Positions 1-7,584 are shown, counted from the first letter of the stretch. The stretch: DNA of 64,000 bases from Aliikangiella maris (GCF_040719265.1 NZ_JBFDAH010000008.1:62001-126000); one strand, 5' to 3'. A program made the numbers and translations. The notes: generated by a model from the letters alone, not told the origin.

Positions 1-1
1 T

Positions 2-1468
2 TATGCTTTAACTGATGATGGCATAATGATTTCAAATGAGCATAATGCATTTTTTACCGCCAATTGGTTTAACAAAAAACAAATTGATGAGCAGTGGCTG
101 ATTGAAAAGCTGTGGGGGTTAGGGCCACGTCAATTGAGCTCACCATGTTCTGCCATTAAAACATTACCGCCAGCACATTGTATGGTAATTAATAGAGATG
201 GTGTTTTTTTATCGCAATACTGGTCGCTAAAAACTGTTAATACTTGGCAAGGTTTATCTGAAAGAGATCTTATTATTGAGCTAAAATCAAGGTTCAAAAA
301 AGCTGTAGAATCAAGAGTTTTAAGTGAGTATCCCATTGGTGCCGAGCTTAGTGAAGGGTTAGATTCAAATGGAATTGTTGGCTTTGCCGCAAAATTTATG
401 CAGAATCAATCCATAATGACTTTTTCTTATCAATGTGAACGGCTAACAGCTGGTAATAGTAAAAAATGGGAGAGAACTTATAGGGATATTTTTGACATGA
501 TAAATTTACATAAAAATTTGCAACCAGTTTGGCATGATTTAAACTTAGAACAACAAAAAAAACTAAGTAAAGATTGCTTGAGTAAATTGTTTAACAACTT
601 GGGGCTCGTTGTTCCTTCTCTTGGGTTAGAGTTTGTTCGGTTATCTCTGGCTGAAAAAAATAATATTCGCACATTATTATCCGGTTGGGGAGGTGATCAC
701 TGTGCAACAACTTATGGTGATTCATATTTTAATGAGCTGGCACAATCTTTCGAACTAAAAAAACTATGGAAAGTTTTGCACAAGAGATACTTGAGAAAAA
801 GGGGGGGTAATGCATACGCTATGATAATCCAGTTGCTAATTAAAAACCACTTCCCTTATGCTTTTAATTATTATGATAAACAGTTTGATGGATTAACTAA
901 ATCGAGAAAACAGCGCGTGGCGTACCATTTTTTGAATAACCATTGGATTGAAAAGTATAACCTAAAAGAAAGTTTCTTAGAAAAAAATTTTCAAACTAAA
1001 AAGCTTTCTACTCGATCAAAGGAAAAATATGAACTCTTTAATACGAGTTTACAATACCGACTGATGACAATGGAAATGTCTGGGCGCCAACATCGATTGG
1101 AGTATCGATTTCCAATGCTTGATATTGATCTAGTTGAATTTGTGCACAGCTTACCCGGATATCTAAAAATTAAAAATGGTATTGAACGGTATCCATTTAG
1201 AAAGATTTTAAAAGGATATACGACGGAAAAAAATAGAAATCGGAAAAAATCAGATGTAAACCATCCGATAGTAACTCATAATGAATTAGCTGGTTTTAAG
1301 TCAAAATTTGAAGATGAGCTAAAAAATAGTCAATTGATTAAGCAATATAGCTGTCTTGATAAATTAAAGAAATGTTTGAGCGCAAATGACCCAATACTTA
1401 ATAATAATTTAAGTTTTTTGTTAGATCTAGAACGGGAATATTATTTAGAAATGAATTTTGATAATTAG
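2..1468 (+). CDS. Lasso peptide macrolactam cyclase (asparagine synthetase B-like), 5'-truncated by the window edge
   Basis: The reading frame is open back to base 2, so the gene begins before the window. What remains starts inside the N-terminal glutaminase-like domain and continues through the ATP-pyrophosphatase synthetase domain. The family signature SGGLDS appears as SEGLDS in GAELSEGLDSNGI, and the second conserved loop appears as SGWGGDH where asparagine synthetases usually have GGDE. The linker motif IKTLPPAH is typical of the family. AsnB homologues of this kind (McjC/LarB type) adenylate the Asp or Glu side chain of a lasso core and close the macrolactam ring. The role is inferred from the lasso-like precursor at 3453 and the tailoring genes just downstream. 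The N-terminal catalytic region cannot be seen. A true asparagine synthetase is less likely because of the altered motifs and the context. Confidence 0.8.
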   Translation, partial: YALTDDGIMISNEHNAFFTANWFNKKQIDEQWLIEKLWGLGPRQLSSPCSAIKTLPPAHCMVINRDGVFLSQYWSLKTVNTWQGLSERDLIIELKSRFKKAVESRVLSEYPIGAELSEGLDSNGIVGFAAKFMQNQSIMTFSYQCERLTAGNSKKWERTYRDIFDMINLHKNLQPVWHDLNLEQQKKLSKDCLSKLFNNLGLVVPSLGLEFVRLSLAEKNNIRTLLSGWGGDHCATTYGDSYFNELAQSFELKKLWKVLHKRYLRKRGGNAYAMIIQLLIKNHFPYAFNYYDKQFDGLTKSRKQRVAYHFLNNHWIEKYNLKESFLEKNFQTKKLSTRSKEKYELFNTSLQYRLMTMEMSGRQHRLEYRFPMLDIDLVEFVHSLPGYLKIKNGIERYPFRKILKGYTTEKNRNRKKSDVNHPIVTHNELAGFKSKFEDELKNSQLIKQYSCLDKLKKCLSANDPILNNNLSFLLDLEREYYLEMNFDN

Positions 1469-1482
1469 TATGTGGGTATGAT

Positions 1483-2436
1483 ATGCGAATAAAGAGTATA
1501 AATAGTTGTAGTGAGAATGATTTGTGGGACTATATTCCTCGAGATTATCTTGTTTTTAAAGGGCAGTTATTTATTGATTTTATTCGTATTAATATGCAAG
1601 CGGTTGATGAGCCATTTTTGTTTCAAACAGAGAATAAGCTAATTGAGTTGAATGCTGAACGAAAGCTGATTGCATTTCAAAATTTACAGTTAAAAAAACT
1701 ATTAAAACCTGCAGGTTTAATATTTCATAGTGCGCGATGTGGATCAACTTTACTGTGTAATATGCTGCAATCAACGGAGAAGTGTTTGGTAATAAGAGAA
1801 AGTGGATTAATTAATAAAATATTTGCAGACACATTAATTGATGAGGATTGTCGAAAGTGGTTATATCAATTAGTTGTTCATTTTTATTGTCTTTATGCCT
1901 TGAAAGAAAAGAAAGCCTGCATTATTAAATTTACCAGTCATTCAAGCCTTAATATATCCTGGTTTCATAAACCTTATGCTAAAGTGCCATGGGTATACTT
2001 ATTACGAAAACCAGAAGATGTTATTCACTCATTAACTAGCAAGCCTGCTGGCTGGTGTAGTAATAAAGTTTTAAAAAAGAGCTTTCGATTAAAACATGAA
2101 ATTTTACCATATAATAAATTAAAGCAAATCGAATTGCTCTTAACGCATCAATATCAAATGATAATTGACTATTTTCAACAGTTTAAAGGGTTGATTGCTG
2201 AATATGAAAAATTAGTTTTATCCGATCTTGAAGCGTTTAACCAGATAACTAGATGGTTTAACGTTAAACCGAATGATGATAATAAGCGTATTCTTCAGTG
2301 CCTTTCATTTAATGCAAAAACTGGGGAGAAAATGTGTCTATATCCTATTGATGTTAATAATCAAAAAGATAATTCAGAAAATCAAAAAGAAAGAGCCTTA
2401 TGTTATGAATACTATCAAAAAGTCTGTTGTCTCTGA
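1483..2436 (+). CDS. Sulfotransferase-family protein, putative lasso peptide tailoring enzyme
   Basis: The 317-aa product carries a PAPS-binding-like loop at residues 81-91 (FHSARCGSTLL) and a later segment, VYLLRKPEDVIHSL, resembling the 3'-phosphate-binding motif of sulfotransferases. No Walker A motif of the HPr-kinase type, used by phosphorylating lasso tailoring kinases, is present. The gene starts 14 nt after the cyclase gene and overlaps the next gene by 32 nt, so it is probably co-transcribed and translationally coupled. In this context it may modify the lasso peptide. The C-terminal Ser or an internal residue of the core is a possible acceptor, but that is inference. No signal peptide is visible, so it should be cytoplasmic. 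Confidence 0.65.
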   Translation: MRIKSINSCSENDLWDYIPRDYLVFKGQLFIDFIRINMQAVDEPFLFQTENKLIELNAERKLIAFQNLQLKKLLKPAGLIFHSARCGSTLLCNMLQSTEKCLVIRESGLINKIFADTLIDEDCRKWLYQLVVHFYCLYALKEKKACIIKFTSHSSLNISWFHKPYAKVPWVYLLRKPEDVIHSLTSKPAGWCSNKVLKKSFRLKHEILPYNKLKQIELLLTHQYQMIIDYFQQFKGLIAEYEKLVLSDLEAFNQITRWFNVKPNDDNKRILQCLSFNAKTGEKMCLYPIDVNNQKDNSENQKERALCYEYYQKVCCL

Positions 2437-3349
2437 ACAGTCTTTACTTGAAGGTTTGATTGAAAGTAATAACGATAAGTTTCCATTGTCGGTTAGCTAT
2501 TTAACCAATAAATTGCTAGTTAAAGAACTATTAAAAAAACTAATAGAGCGAGTTGAATCTAAACCTTCAAGTAATATATTTCAACAAATTGTCAACTTGA
2601 ATCGATGTGTTGGAGATTTTTATTCCGTAAAAAAATATCTGAAAAAATGGTTAAGCATCTATCCTTATGACAAAAATGCGAATTATTTATATAGACTATT
2701 TATAAAAAATAAAATCGATCAAAGAGATTATGATACTAACCAGGTAAAGCCAGCATCATTTAAAATATATTCAGAATTTTTAAACCGTGCTGAGCACGAC
2801 TATTTTATTAGTAAAGTCATTCGTCATGAATCATCATTTAAAGATGATGGAATTTTTTATGGCGATCGCTCTGAAATAGACAAAACTAAGCGATACACAA
2901 AGTTTTTTAAATTGAATGATAATGAGAAACAATTGTTTATTAGGAAATTAGCACCTAAGGTTGATGGTTTATTAAATAATTTTTTACTTGAAAAGTTGGC
3001 GATAAAGGAATTTGAATTAAAGTTAACAGTACATCCCAAAGGCGGATTTTTTCATATTCATCAAGATGGCTTCTATAAAATACGAGGTGGTGTACGGGTG
3101 CTTAGCTGGATTTATTATTTTTATAATTTACCTAAAAATTTTACGGGAGGAGATTTGATATTGTTTGATTCTAATTGTAACAACGAAAATCATCAGTATC
3201 ATCAAGAAAGATTTACACGCTACATACCGGTTGATAATCAATTAATTATTTTTCCATCTCACTTTTTTCATGGGGTGACACCCGTCGATATGCCAGTTTC
3301 TAATTTTATATCATCTAGATTTGCTATATCTGGACATATTCGATTTTAA
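2405..3349 (+). CDS. 2-oxoglutarate/Fe(II)-dependent oxygenase, putative lasso peptide hydroxylase
   Basis: The 314-aa protein has the prolyl-4-hydroxylase-like fold signature. The iron ligands are H219 and D221 in FHIHQDG and a distal H289 in SHFFHG, and R305 in ISSRF is the likely 2-oxoglutarate anchor. The open frame extends back to 2273, but the ATG at 2405 is preferred because it follows the AAAGAAAGAG stretch and gives a natural overlap with the end of the sulfotransferase gene. The first 120 residues are helical and unrecognised and could be a substrate-binding domain. Related oxygenases in lasso clusters hydroxylate Asp in the core. Here D7 or D13 of the downstream core, or the proline, would be candidates (inference). 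Confidence 0.75.
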   Translation: MNTIKKSVVSEQSLLEGLIESNNDKFPLSVSYLTNKLLVKELLKKLIERVESKPSSNIFQQIVNLNRCVGDFYSVKKYLKKWLSIYPYDKNANYLYRLFIKNKIDQRDYDTNQVKPASFKIYSEFLNRAEHDYFISKVIRHESSFKDDGIFYGDRSEIDKTKRYTKFFKLNDNEKQLFIRKLAPKVDGLLNNFLLEKLAIKEFELKLTVHPKGGFFHIHQDGFYKIRGGVRVLSWIYYFYNLPKNFTGGDLILFDSNCNNENHQYHQERFTRYIPVDNQLIIFPSHFFHGVTPVDMPVSNFISSRFAISGHIRF

Positions 3350-3397
3350 ATTTTCATAGATTAATTAGCAATAATCAACTAACTTTAATAGTGTAAG

Positions 3398-3412
3398 AAT
3401 TGATCATCAATT
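3398..3412. promoter_or_regulatory. Inverted repeat upstream of the lasso precursor gene
   Basis: AATTGA-TCA-TCAATT is a perfect 6-bp inverted repeat 40 nt before the precursor start codon, in a short AT-rich gap. It could be an operator or part of a separate precursor promoter. No clear -35/-10 pair was identified. Confidence 0.3.
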
Positions 3413-3452
3413 AAAGAAAGTTTTAAACTCAGTGTAACAGGTGAAAAATAAG

Positions 3453-3623
3453 ATGAAAGATATCGATGATAAGATTGAGTTAACTAAAATGAAGGATGCA
3501 ATACCGTCTAATAAAGCTAAAATGTGGAATCCACCTGCTGTTATTCGGTTAGGAGGAGAAGAAACTCGTGGAAAGCCTGGTAATTTTGATTCAGAATTTG
3601 GCGTTGATTTAGCTCCATCATAA
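3453..3623 (+). CDS. Lasso peptide precursor
   Basis: This 56-aa peptide has a leader with aromatic-x-P(P), hydrophobic, L-G and T features (MWNPPAVIRLGGEET). It matches the lasso leader pattern YxxPxLxxxG...T, including the hallmark penultimate Thr (T38). Cleavage after R39 would release the 17-residue core GKPGNFDSEFGVDLAPS, with Gly at position 1 and acidic residues at positions 7 and 9 for ring closure; a Gly1-Glu9 or Gly1-Asp7 ring is possible. The ATG at 3453 is chosen because AGGTGA lies 9 nt upstream. An in-frame GTG at 3441 has no ribosome-binding site. The gene follows the tailoring genes, whereas precursors often come first, so another precursor may exist upstream of the window. 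Confidence 0.8.
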   Translation: MKDIDDKIELTKMKDAIPSNKAKMWNPPAVIRLGGEETRGKPGNFDSEFGVDLAPS

Positions 3624-3642
3624 GATTTTCTAAATTGTAGAT

Positions 3643-3663
3643 AAAGGGGAACTTTACCCCTTT
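3643..3663. terminator. Bidirectional terminator between the lasso precursor and rtcB
   Basis: AAAGGGG-AACTTTA-CCCCTTT forms a 7-bp stem-loop between two convergent genes. It overlaps the last codons and the stop codon of rtcB. A-rich and T-rich flanks suit termination in both directions. Confidence 0.65.
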
Positions 3664-4886
3664 ACACACACGACTTGCTTTAAGGTGTGCACGATTTCGA
3701 CCAAATCCTGCTGTGCTTGCATAACCTTATCAATATCTTTATAAGCCATCGGAATTTCATCAATCACCGAGGCATCTTTACGGCATTCCACACCGTATGT
3801 CGCTTGAATCTGATCTTCAATAGTAAATTGCTTTTTCGCTTTTGTACGAGACATCACTCTGCCAGCACCGTGAGAACAACTATGAAAACTATCTGGATTT
3901 CCCAATCCTCTAACAATATAAGAGCGAGCTCCCATTGAACCTGGAATAATACCTAATTCCCCTTTTTTAGCACTAACTGCGCCTTTACGGGTAACAAAAC
4001 AATCTTTACCAAAGTGATGCTCTCTAGAAATGTAGTTATGGTGACAGTTAACCGCCAGTTCGTCGCATCGAAAAGCAACCTTCATTTCTTTTTGTAAGGC
4101 TTGTATCGCATTGGTCATCATTATCTCACGATTTATTCGTGCAAACTCTTGAGCCCATTCGACTGCTTCAACATAATCTGCAAAGTATTGCGTTCCTTCT
4201 TTGAGGTAAGCCAAATCTTTGTCGGGTAAATTTAGATTATGTATTTGCATGTCTTTTTTCGCTAACTCAATAAAATAGTTCCCAATTCGGTTTCCGACAC
4301 CTCGACTACCTGAGTGTAACATTATCCAGACATCATTTAACTCATCGAGACATAATTCTAAAAAATGGTTTCCAGTCCCCATTGTTCCTAAATGAATAAT
4401 ATGATTACTCTTTTTTATAGCGGGATGCTTTTCACAAATTTTGTTAAAGCGAGTCTCTAGTTTTTCCCATTCGTCAGTGACTAATTGTGGAATGTCATGC
4501 CAAGCACCTTTGTCTCGATTACGCCGACCTCTCGCACTGGGTGTTCGTCCATGTGGAATCGCTGATTCAAATGCCGAGCGAACGGAAAAGAGATTATCTG
4601 GTAATTGTCGAGCATTTAAACTGGTTTTAACCGCAACCATTCCGCAACCAATATCGACACCAACTGCAGCAGGAATTACTGCATTGACTGACGGAATGAC
4701 GGAGCCAATGGTTGCGCCTTTTCCCATATGAACATCAGGCATTACTGCTATGTGAGAATGAATAAAGTCCAATTTAGAAATATTGGTTAACTGTGTTTTC
4801 GCCTCATCCTCAAAAGGAACGCCATTAATCCAAGCTTTAATTGGCGTATGATTTTCTATTGCAAAAGTTTCATAATTGATTTTCAT
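3654..4886 (-). CDS. rtcB: RtcB-family RNA ligase
   Basis: The 410-aa protein is a GTP-dependent RNA ligase that joins 2',3'-cyclic phosphate or 3'-phosphate ends to 5'-OH ends in tRNA repair. Visible family motifs are MPDVHMGKG, VDIGCGM (metal-binding Asp and Cys), LHSGSRGVG, VNCHHNY and CSHGAGR, whose His is the guanylated residue. Length is normal. The frame continues 9 codons upstream, but the ATG at 4886 is chosen because AAGGAAG lies 5 nt before it and MKINYE is the usual family start. It is the last gene of the operon slipin-rlaP-rtcB, 11 nt after rlaP. No RtcA cyclase is encoded nearby. Confidence 0.95.
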   Translation of the reverse strand: MKINYETFAIENHTPIKAWINGVPFEDEAKTQLTNISKLDFIHSHIAVMPDVHMGKGATIGSVIPSVNAVIPAAVGVDIGCGMVAVKTSLNARQLPDNLFSVRSAFESAIPHGRTPSARGRRNRDKGAWHDIPQLVTDEWEKLETRFNKICEKHPAIKKSNHIIHLGTMGTGNHFLELCLDELNDVWIMLHSGSRGVGNRIGNYFIELAKKDMQIHNLNLPDKDLAYLKEGTQYFADYVEAVEWAQEFARINREIMMTNAIQALQKEMKVAFRCDELAVNCHHNYISREHHFGKDCFVTRKGAVSAKKGELGIIPGSMGARSYIVRGLGNPDSFHSCSHGAGRVMSRTKAKKQFTIEDQIQATYGVECRKDASVIDEIPMAYKDIDKVMQAQQDLVEIVHTLKQVVCVKG

Positions 4887-4897
4887 GTTAACTTCCT

Positions 4898-5698
4898 TTA
4901 TTGGCCAAGCCAACGTATAAAAAACTGATTGATAGCGTGATAGTCTTTAATGTTTTTATCTAGAGTCTGTGCTCGCTGTTCAATATTATTTAGTTCATTT
5001 TCAATGTATTTGTTGAGCATTGGTTGAGCCGGTTGATAATATTTTTCATCTACCGATTCCTTAATAATCAGCAACTCTTCAATTAAAGACCGCACTTGTT
5101 TGTTATCACACATACTGTTTAGCAGTTCATTAAATTGCATGGGGATCTTGGTTAATTTTTTCTCAAGCCATCGCATTGCAAATAATGGACGCAATACATA
5201 AAAGTATTTTTTTAATCTTACTGTTGATTGTTTTAAATGCTCTCGATAGTTATTTTTAGCCATGTGTTGATAATGATAAAAACATGATCTGGCACAAAAA
5301 TATTTATCAGATAAAGCATTTGCTTCTTGCTTAAACCCTTTGATATTGCGATAAACTATCGGTGATGAAATCCACTCTAGCAAAGTAGGATTGGATTTTT
5401 TCAATAGCTTGAGCGATTTTTGGAGCTCCCATCCATTAATATCATATTCATCAACAATCGGTAGCTCAATAACATCTCGTTGATATTCCTTGTCAACTTG
5501 TAAATACCATGCTGGTTGGTGAGCATAAATAAATCGAATATCATAATCGCTATTAGGTGAAGCAAAGTTCCATGCTCTGCTTCCTGATTCACAAGCATAG
5601 AGAATAGTTACCTGATATTTCTCTTCTATTTGTTTTATTTTTTCTTGAATAATTACTGTTGTTGCTTGACTAGGCTGACTGTTTCTTGTTGTGCTCAT
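4898..5698 (-). CDS. RlaP-type nucleotidyltransferase (RNA-repair associated)
   Basis: The 266-aa protein belongs to the RlaP predicted nucleotidyltransferase family (PF10127), which is recurrently linked to RtcB operons. Residues around 40-57 carry the polymerase-beta-like signature ESGSRAWNF...SDYDIRF, with the GS pair and the Asp-x-Asp metal ligands. The remainder is helical with many Lys and Tyr. A ribosome-binding site AAGAG precedes the ATG. It lies between slipin and rtcB and should be co-transcribed. Its substrate is unknown; a role in RNA end processing or nucleotide addition is inferred from the neighbourhood. Confidence 0.85.
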   Translation of the reverse strand: MSTTRNSQPSQATTVIIQEKIKQIEEKYQVTILYACESGSRAWNFASPNSDYDIRFIYAHQPAWYLQVDKEYQRDVIELPIVDEYDINGWELQKSLKLLKKSNPTLLEWISSPIVYRNIKGFKQEANALSDKYFCARSCFYHYQHMAKNNYREHLKQSTVRLKKYFYVLRPLFAMRWLEKKLTKIPMQFNELLNSMCDNKQVRSLIEELLIIKESVDEKYYQPAQPMLNKYIENELNNIEQRAQTLDKNIKDYHAINQFFIRWLGQ

Positions 5699-5797
5699 AA
5701 TAAAACTCTTTTTTAATAAGTCAGGATGAAATTTTGATAAATAAATTTATGATAGTTGGACTATTTTTATCTAAATAACGTCTGACATAAAACCAAT

Positions 5798-6970
5798 TCA
5801 CGTTTTTTGTGTTTGTAAATTCAATGTATTGTTAAGTAGACCATTGAGTCCACCATATACTTTAATACTTTCTACCCTCTCTGCAATTTTCTCTAAAGAC
5901 TCAAGTTCTTTTAATCGCATTAACGTAGGGTTATTCTCCATCATTTTGGCTGTGTTGTGTAAGCTTCGAGTAGCAGCCGTTTCTTCTCTTCTTTTAATGA
6001 CATTAGCTTCTGCGGATTTTTGCGCTTCAACCACCTGGTTTAAAATGTTCTTCATCTCTCCGGGTAAAATAATATCTTTTACACCGACCCGTTCTAGCTT
6101 AATGCCAACTGCGAGTAAATCTTGTTCAACGAGCTCTCTCACCGTTTCATTGATGAACATTTTATCTTGTAGCAATTCGTCTAGTGTACGAGTACCTACG
6201 GCTTCTCTTAACGCTAGTTGAATTGACTTATAAATAAAGTCATTCACATCGATTACTCTTTCTGCTGATCTAATCGCATCAAATAAGCAGGTATTTGCTG
6301 AAAGATTAATTCTTAAGCTTACTCGATCCTTGGTTAATATTTCTTGACCGCTGACTTCATGCGTTACTGTTTTTGCATTATACAATTTTACCTGCACATC
6401 ACGATTCAACCGCCAAAAACCATATTTACCTGGTTTTAGTGCGCTCGTTAACTGGCCATCTAAATATAATAATCCAAGTTGATCGCGAGAAATTTCTATT
6501 TCTGCTATAGGTTGAACAACTTTAGTACTTGCTGTTTTGATCATAGTTGCAGTATTGTTTGCATTTCTTCTTATAATCTCAGTCAACAAGTTGGGGTCAA
6601 CTGCTATTTGCTTTCCGATATTAATACGCTGTAATCTTACCTCACCGCAGTCTTTCCAAATGAAAACACGTTCACCGGGCGCAACGATGCCCATTAACAA
6701 TTCATTGACATAGAGTAAACCGACTTCATCATTGGCAATACGCCAATCGTGAAGTTGTTCGGCAATTTCTGGATGCTGTTTTACCCGTGATTTAGCCAGC
6801 TTTTCAGAGTAATAGATTGTATTAATATCAAATATTTCAAATGTGATCTCATTTTTTAAATCCCAAAATTGATGTTTTCCTTGTGGGATAAAACGCTCAA
6901 ACTGTTTGTTTCGCATTAAGTATGCTCTTTGGTTCTCAGCTAAAATTAGCGTTTTTCGCAATGTAAACAT
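5798..6970 (-). CDS. Slipin/SPFH-domain protein of the RNA-repair operon
   Basis: The 390-aa SPFH/band-7 family protein has a long N-terminal region containing two similar blocks (DEVGLLYVNELLMGIVAPGE near residue 81 and DQLGLLYLDGQLTSALKPGK near residue 172), followed by the band-7 core and a helical C-terminus rich in Glu and Arg. No strong N-terminal transmembrane segment is visible, unlike classical slipins, so membrane association is uncertain. AAGGAAAACTATC precedes the ATG. It is the first protein gene after the tRNA-like leader elements. Slipins of this type are repeatedly found with RtcB, and the role may be scaffolding of repair or sensing of damage (inference). Confidence 0.85.
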   Translation of the reverse strand: MFTLRKTLILAENQRAYLMRNKQFERFIPQGKHQFWDLKNEITFEIFDINTIYYSEKLAKSRVKQHPEIAEQLHDWRIANDEVGLLYVNELLMGIVAPGERVFIWKDCGEVRLQRINIGKQIAVDPNLLTEIIRRNANNTATMIKTASTKVVQPIAEIEISRDQLGLLYLDGQLTSALKPGKYGFWRLNRDVQVKLYNAKTVTHEVSGQEILTKDRVSLRINLSANTCLFDAIRSAERVIDVNDFIYKSIQLALREAVGTRTLDELLQDKMFINETVRELVEQDLLAVGIKLERVGVKDIILPGEMKNILNQVVEAQKSAEANVIKRREETAATRSLHNTAKMMENNPTLMRLKELESLEKIAERVESIKVYGGLNGLLNNTLNLQTQKT

Positions 6971-7109
6971 GATAGTTTTCCTTTTTCATTGACATCAAAT
7001 GTCGATTGTAAAATTGATAACAAGGGGGATTAACTTTAATCAGAAGGCATTAAAACAGGATACAAAAAGGAAGCATCCTGCTTGCTGACTTTGTATTGTG
7101 TTTTATGCA

Positions 7110-7143
7110 TTAACCGATTCAGTGGTTAATAACAGCTTGTTAT
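7110..7143 (-). other. Two consecutive hairpins between the tRNA-like elements and the slipin gene
   Basis: Two small perfect stems lie side by side: TTAACC/GGTTAA (7110-7115 with 7124-7129) and ATAACA/TGTTAT (7129-7134 with 7138-7143). They sit in the leader transcript downstream of the tRNA-like units and may be processing sites or attenuator-like structures. The rest of the 6971-7170 leader shows no gene. Confidence 0.4.
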
Positions 7144-7170
7144 CATTTGTCGAGTCGTCGACTTTTTATT

Positions 7171-7236
7171 AGATGATGGGAATCGAACCCACATACACAG
7201 ATTTGCAATCTGTTGCTCGACCGATGAGCGACATCC
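7171..7236 (-). ncRNA. tRNA-like element with a Cys(GCA) anticodon, degenerate acceptor stem
   Basis: The minus-strand RNA folds as a cloverleaf: D stem GCTC/GAGC, anticodon stem ACAGA/TCTGT around the loop TTGCAAA (anticodon GCA), a 4-nt variable loop, and T arm GTGGG-TTCGATT-CCCAT. The acceptor has only about five pairs (GGATG with CATCT) and no encoded CCA. It abuts the upstream tRNA-like unit with no spacer. The short acceptor and its position in the RtcB operon leader argue against a normal tRNA-Cys. A decoy, sensor or repair-substrate RNA is more likely (inference). Confidence 0.75.
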
Positions 7237-7309
7237 TGGTTTAGGCTGGAGTTGAACCTGCGACAATTAGCGCCTTAAGCTAATGCTCTACCAACTGAGC
7301 TACTAAACA
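7237..7309 (-). ncRNA. tRNA-like element with an AAG (Leu) anticodon but a class I body
   Basis: The minus-strand RNA has D arm GCTC-AGTTGGTA-GAGC, anticodon stem TTAGC/GCTAA with loop TTAAGGC (anticodon AAG), a 5-nt variable loop, and T arm GCAGG-TTCAACT-CCAGC with one A.A mismatch. The acceptor pairs GTTTAG with CTAAAC. Genuine leucine tRNAs have a long variable arm, which is absent here, and an AAG anticodon is not expected in this group of bacteria. The sequence ends in CCA only if the acceptor is read as shortened. It is best read as a tRNA-like regulatory or substrate RNA of the RNA-repair operon. Confidence 0.75.
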
Positions 7310-7369
7310 AATTGTTGGTCAGAAAATCTGTTATCAGAGTTTCTGCAATTTTTAAGTTGATGTAGTAAA

Positions 7370-7429
7370 TTGTGGAATACGTGTTGGTACAACCTCACGC
7401 ACCGCGGTGCTCTATAGAAACACTCACAA
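7370..7429 (-). ncRNA. Structured leader element upstream of the tRNA-like units
   Basis: On the minus strand an outer stem TTGTG/CACAA (7425-7429 with 7370-7374) stacks on GTGTT/AACAC (7419-7423 with 7381-7385). Inside are a 5-bp hairpin GCACC-GC-GGTGC and a small GGT-TGT-ACC hairpin. The element begins about 12 nt after the predicted sigma54 start site, so it would be the 5' end of the transcript. It resembles a multi-branched small RNA, but no family was recognised. Confidence 0.5.
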
Positions 7430-7452
7430 ACAATTCATTACGCATTATCTAT

Positions 7453-7468
7453 ATCAAACAGCGTGCCA
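7453..7468 (-). promoter_or_regulatory. Sigma54-type promoter of the RNA-repair operon
   Basis: The minus strand reads TGGCAC-GCTGT-TTGAT, against the consensus TGGCAC-N5-TTGCW. The -24 element is perfect and the GG-to-GC spacing is exact; the -12 element has one mismatch (GA for GC). Transcription would start near 7442 and read through the structured leader, the tRNA-like units, slipin, rlaP and rtcB. RtcB operons of enterobacteria are known to use sigma54 with the activator RtcR. No rtcR gene is seen in this window. Confidence 0.65.
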
Positions 7469-7560
7469 ACTCTGAATAACTATGGAATGATTGGTAAGTT
7501 GTTGAATATTAATAAAAATTAAATGAGAGTTATTAGTCGTGTTAATAGAGTGAAATATTA

Positions 7561-7584
7561 ATCTATCTATTTAGATAGGTAGAT
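7561..7584. promoter_or_regulatory. 24-bp inverted repeat, candidate upstream activator site
   Basis: ATCTATCTATTT followed by AGATAGGTAGAT is an inverted repeat with 10 of 12 positions matching, centred about 130 bp upstream of the predicted sigma54 start. That distance is usual for enhancer-binding proteins such as RtcR, so it may be the activator site. The rest of 7470-7731 shows no gene. Confidence 0.45.

Noticed and set aside
2273..2404. Upstream extension of the oxygenase gene
   Set aside because: It lies wholly within the sulfotransferase gene, has no ribosome-binding site and reads as hydrophobic shadow sequence.
1483..2436. HPr-kinase-like lasso tailoring kinase
   Set aside because: No GxxxxGK[ST] motif is present; the SARCGSTLL loop and downstream motif fit sulfotransferases instead.
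3441..3452. GTG start giving a 60-aa lasso precursor
   Set aside because: No ribosome-binding site precedes the GTG, whereas AGGTGA is well placed for the ATG at 3453.
7171..7309. Functional tRNA-Cys and tRNA-Leu genes
   Set aside because: Acceptor stems are short or mispaired, CCA is absent or displaced, the Leu-like unit lacks a long variable arm, and the two units abut with no spacer.
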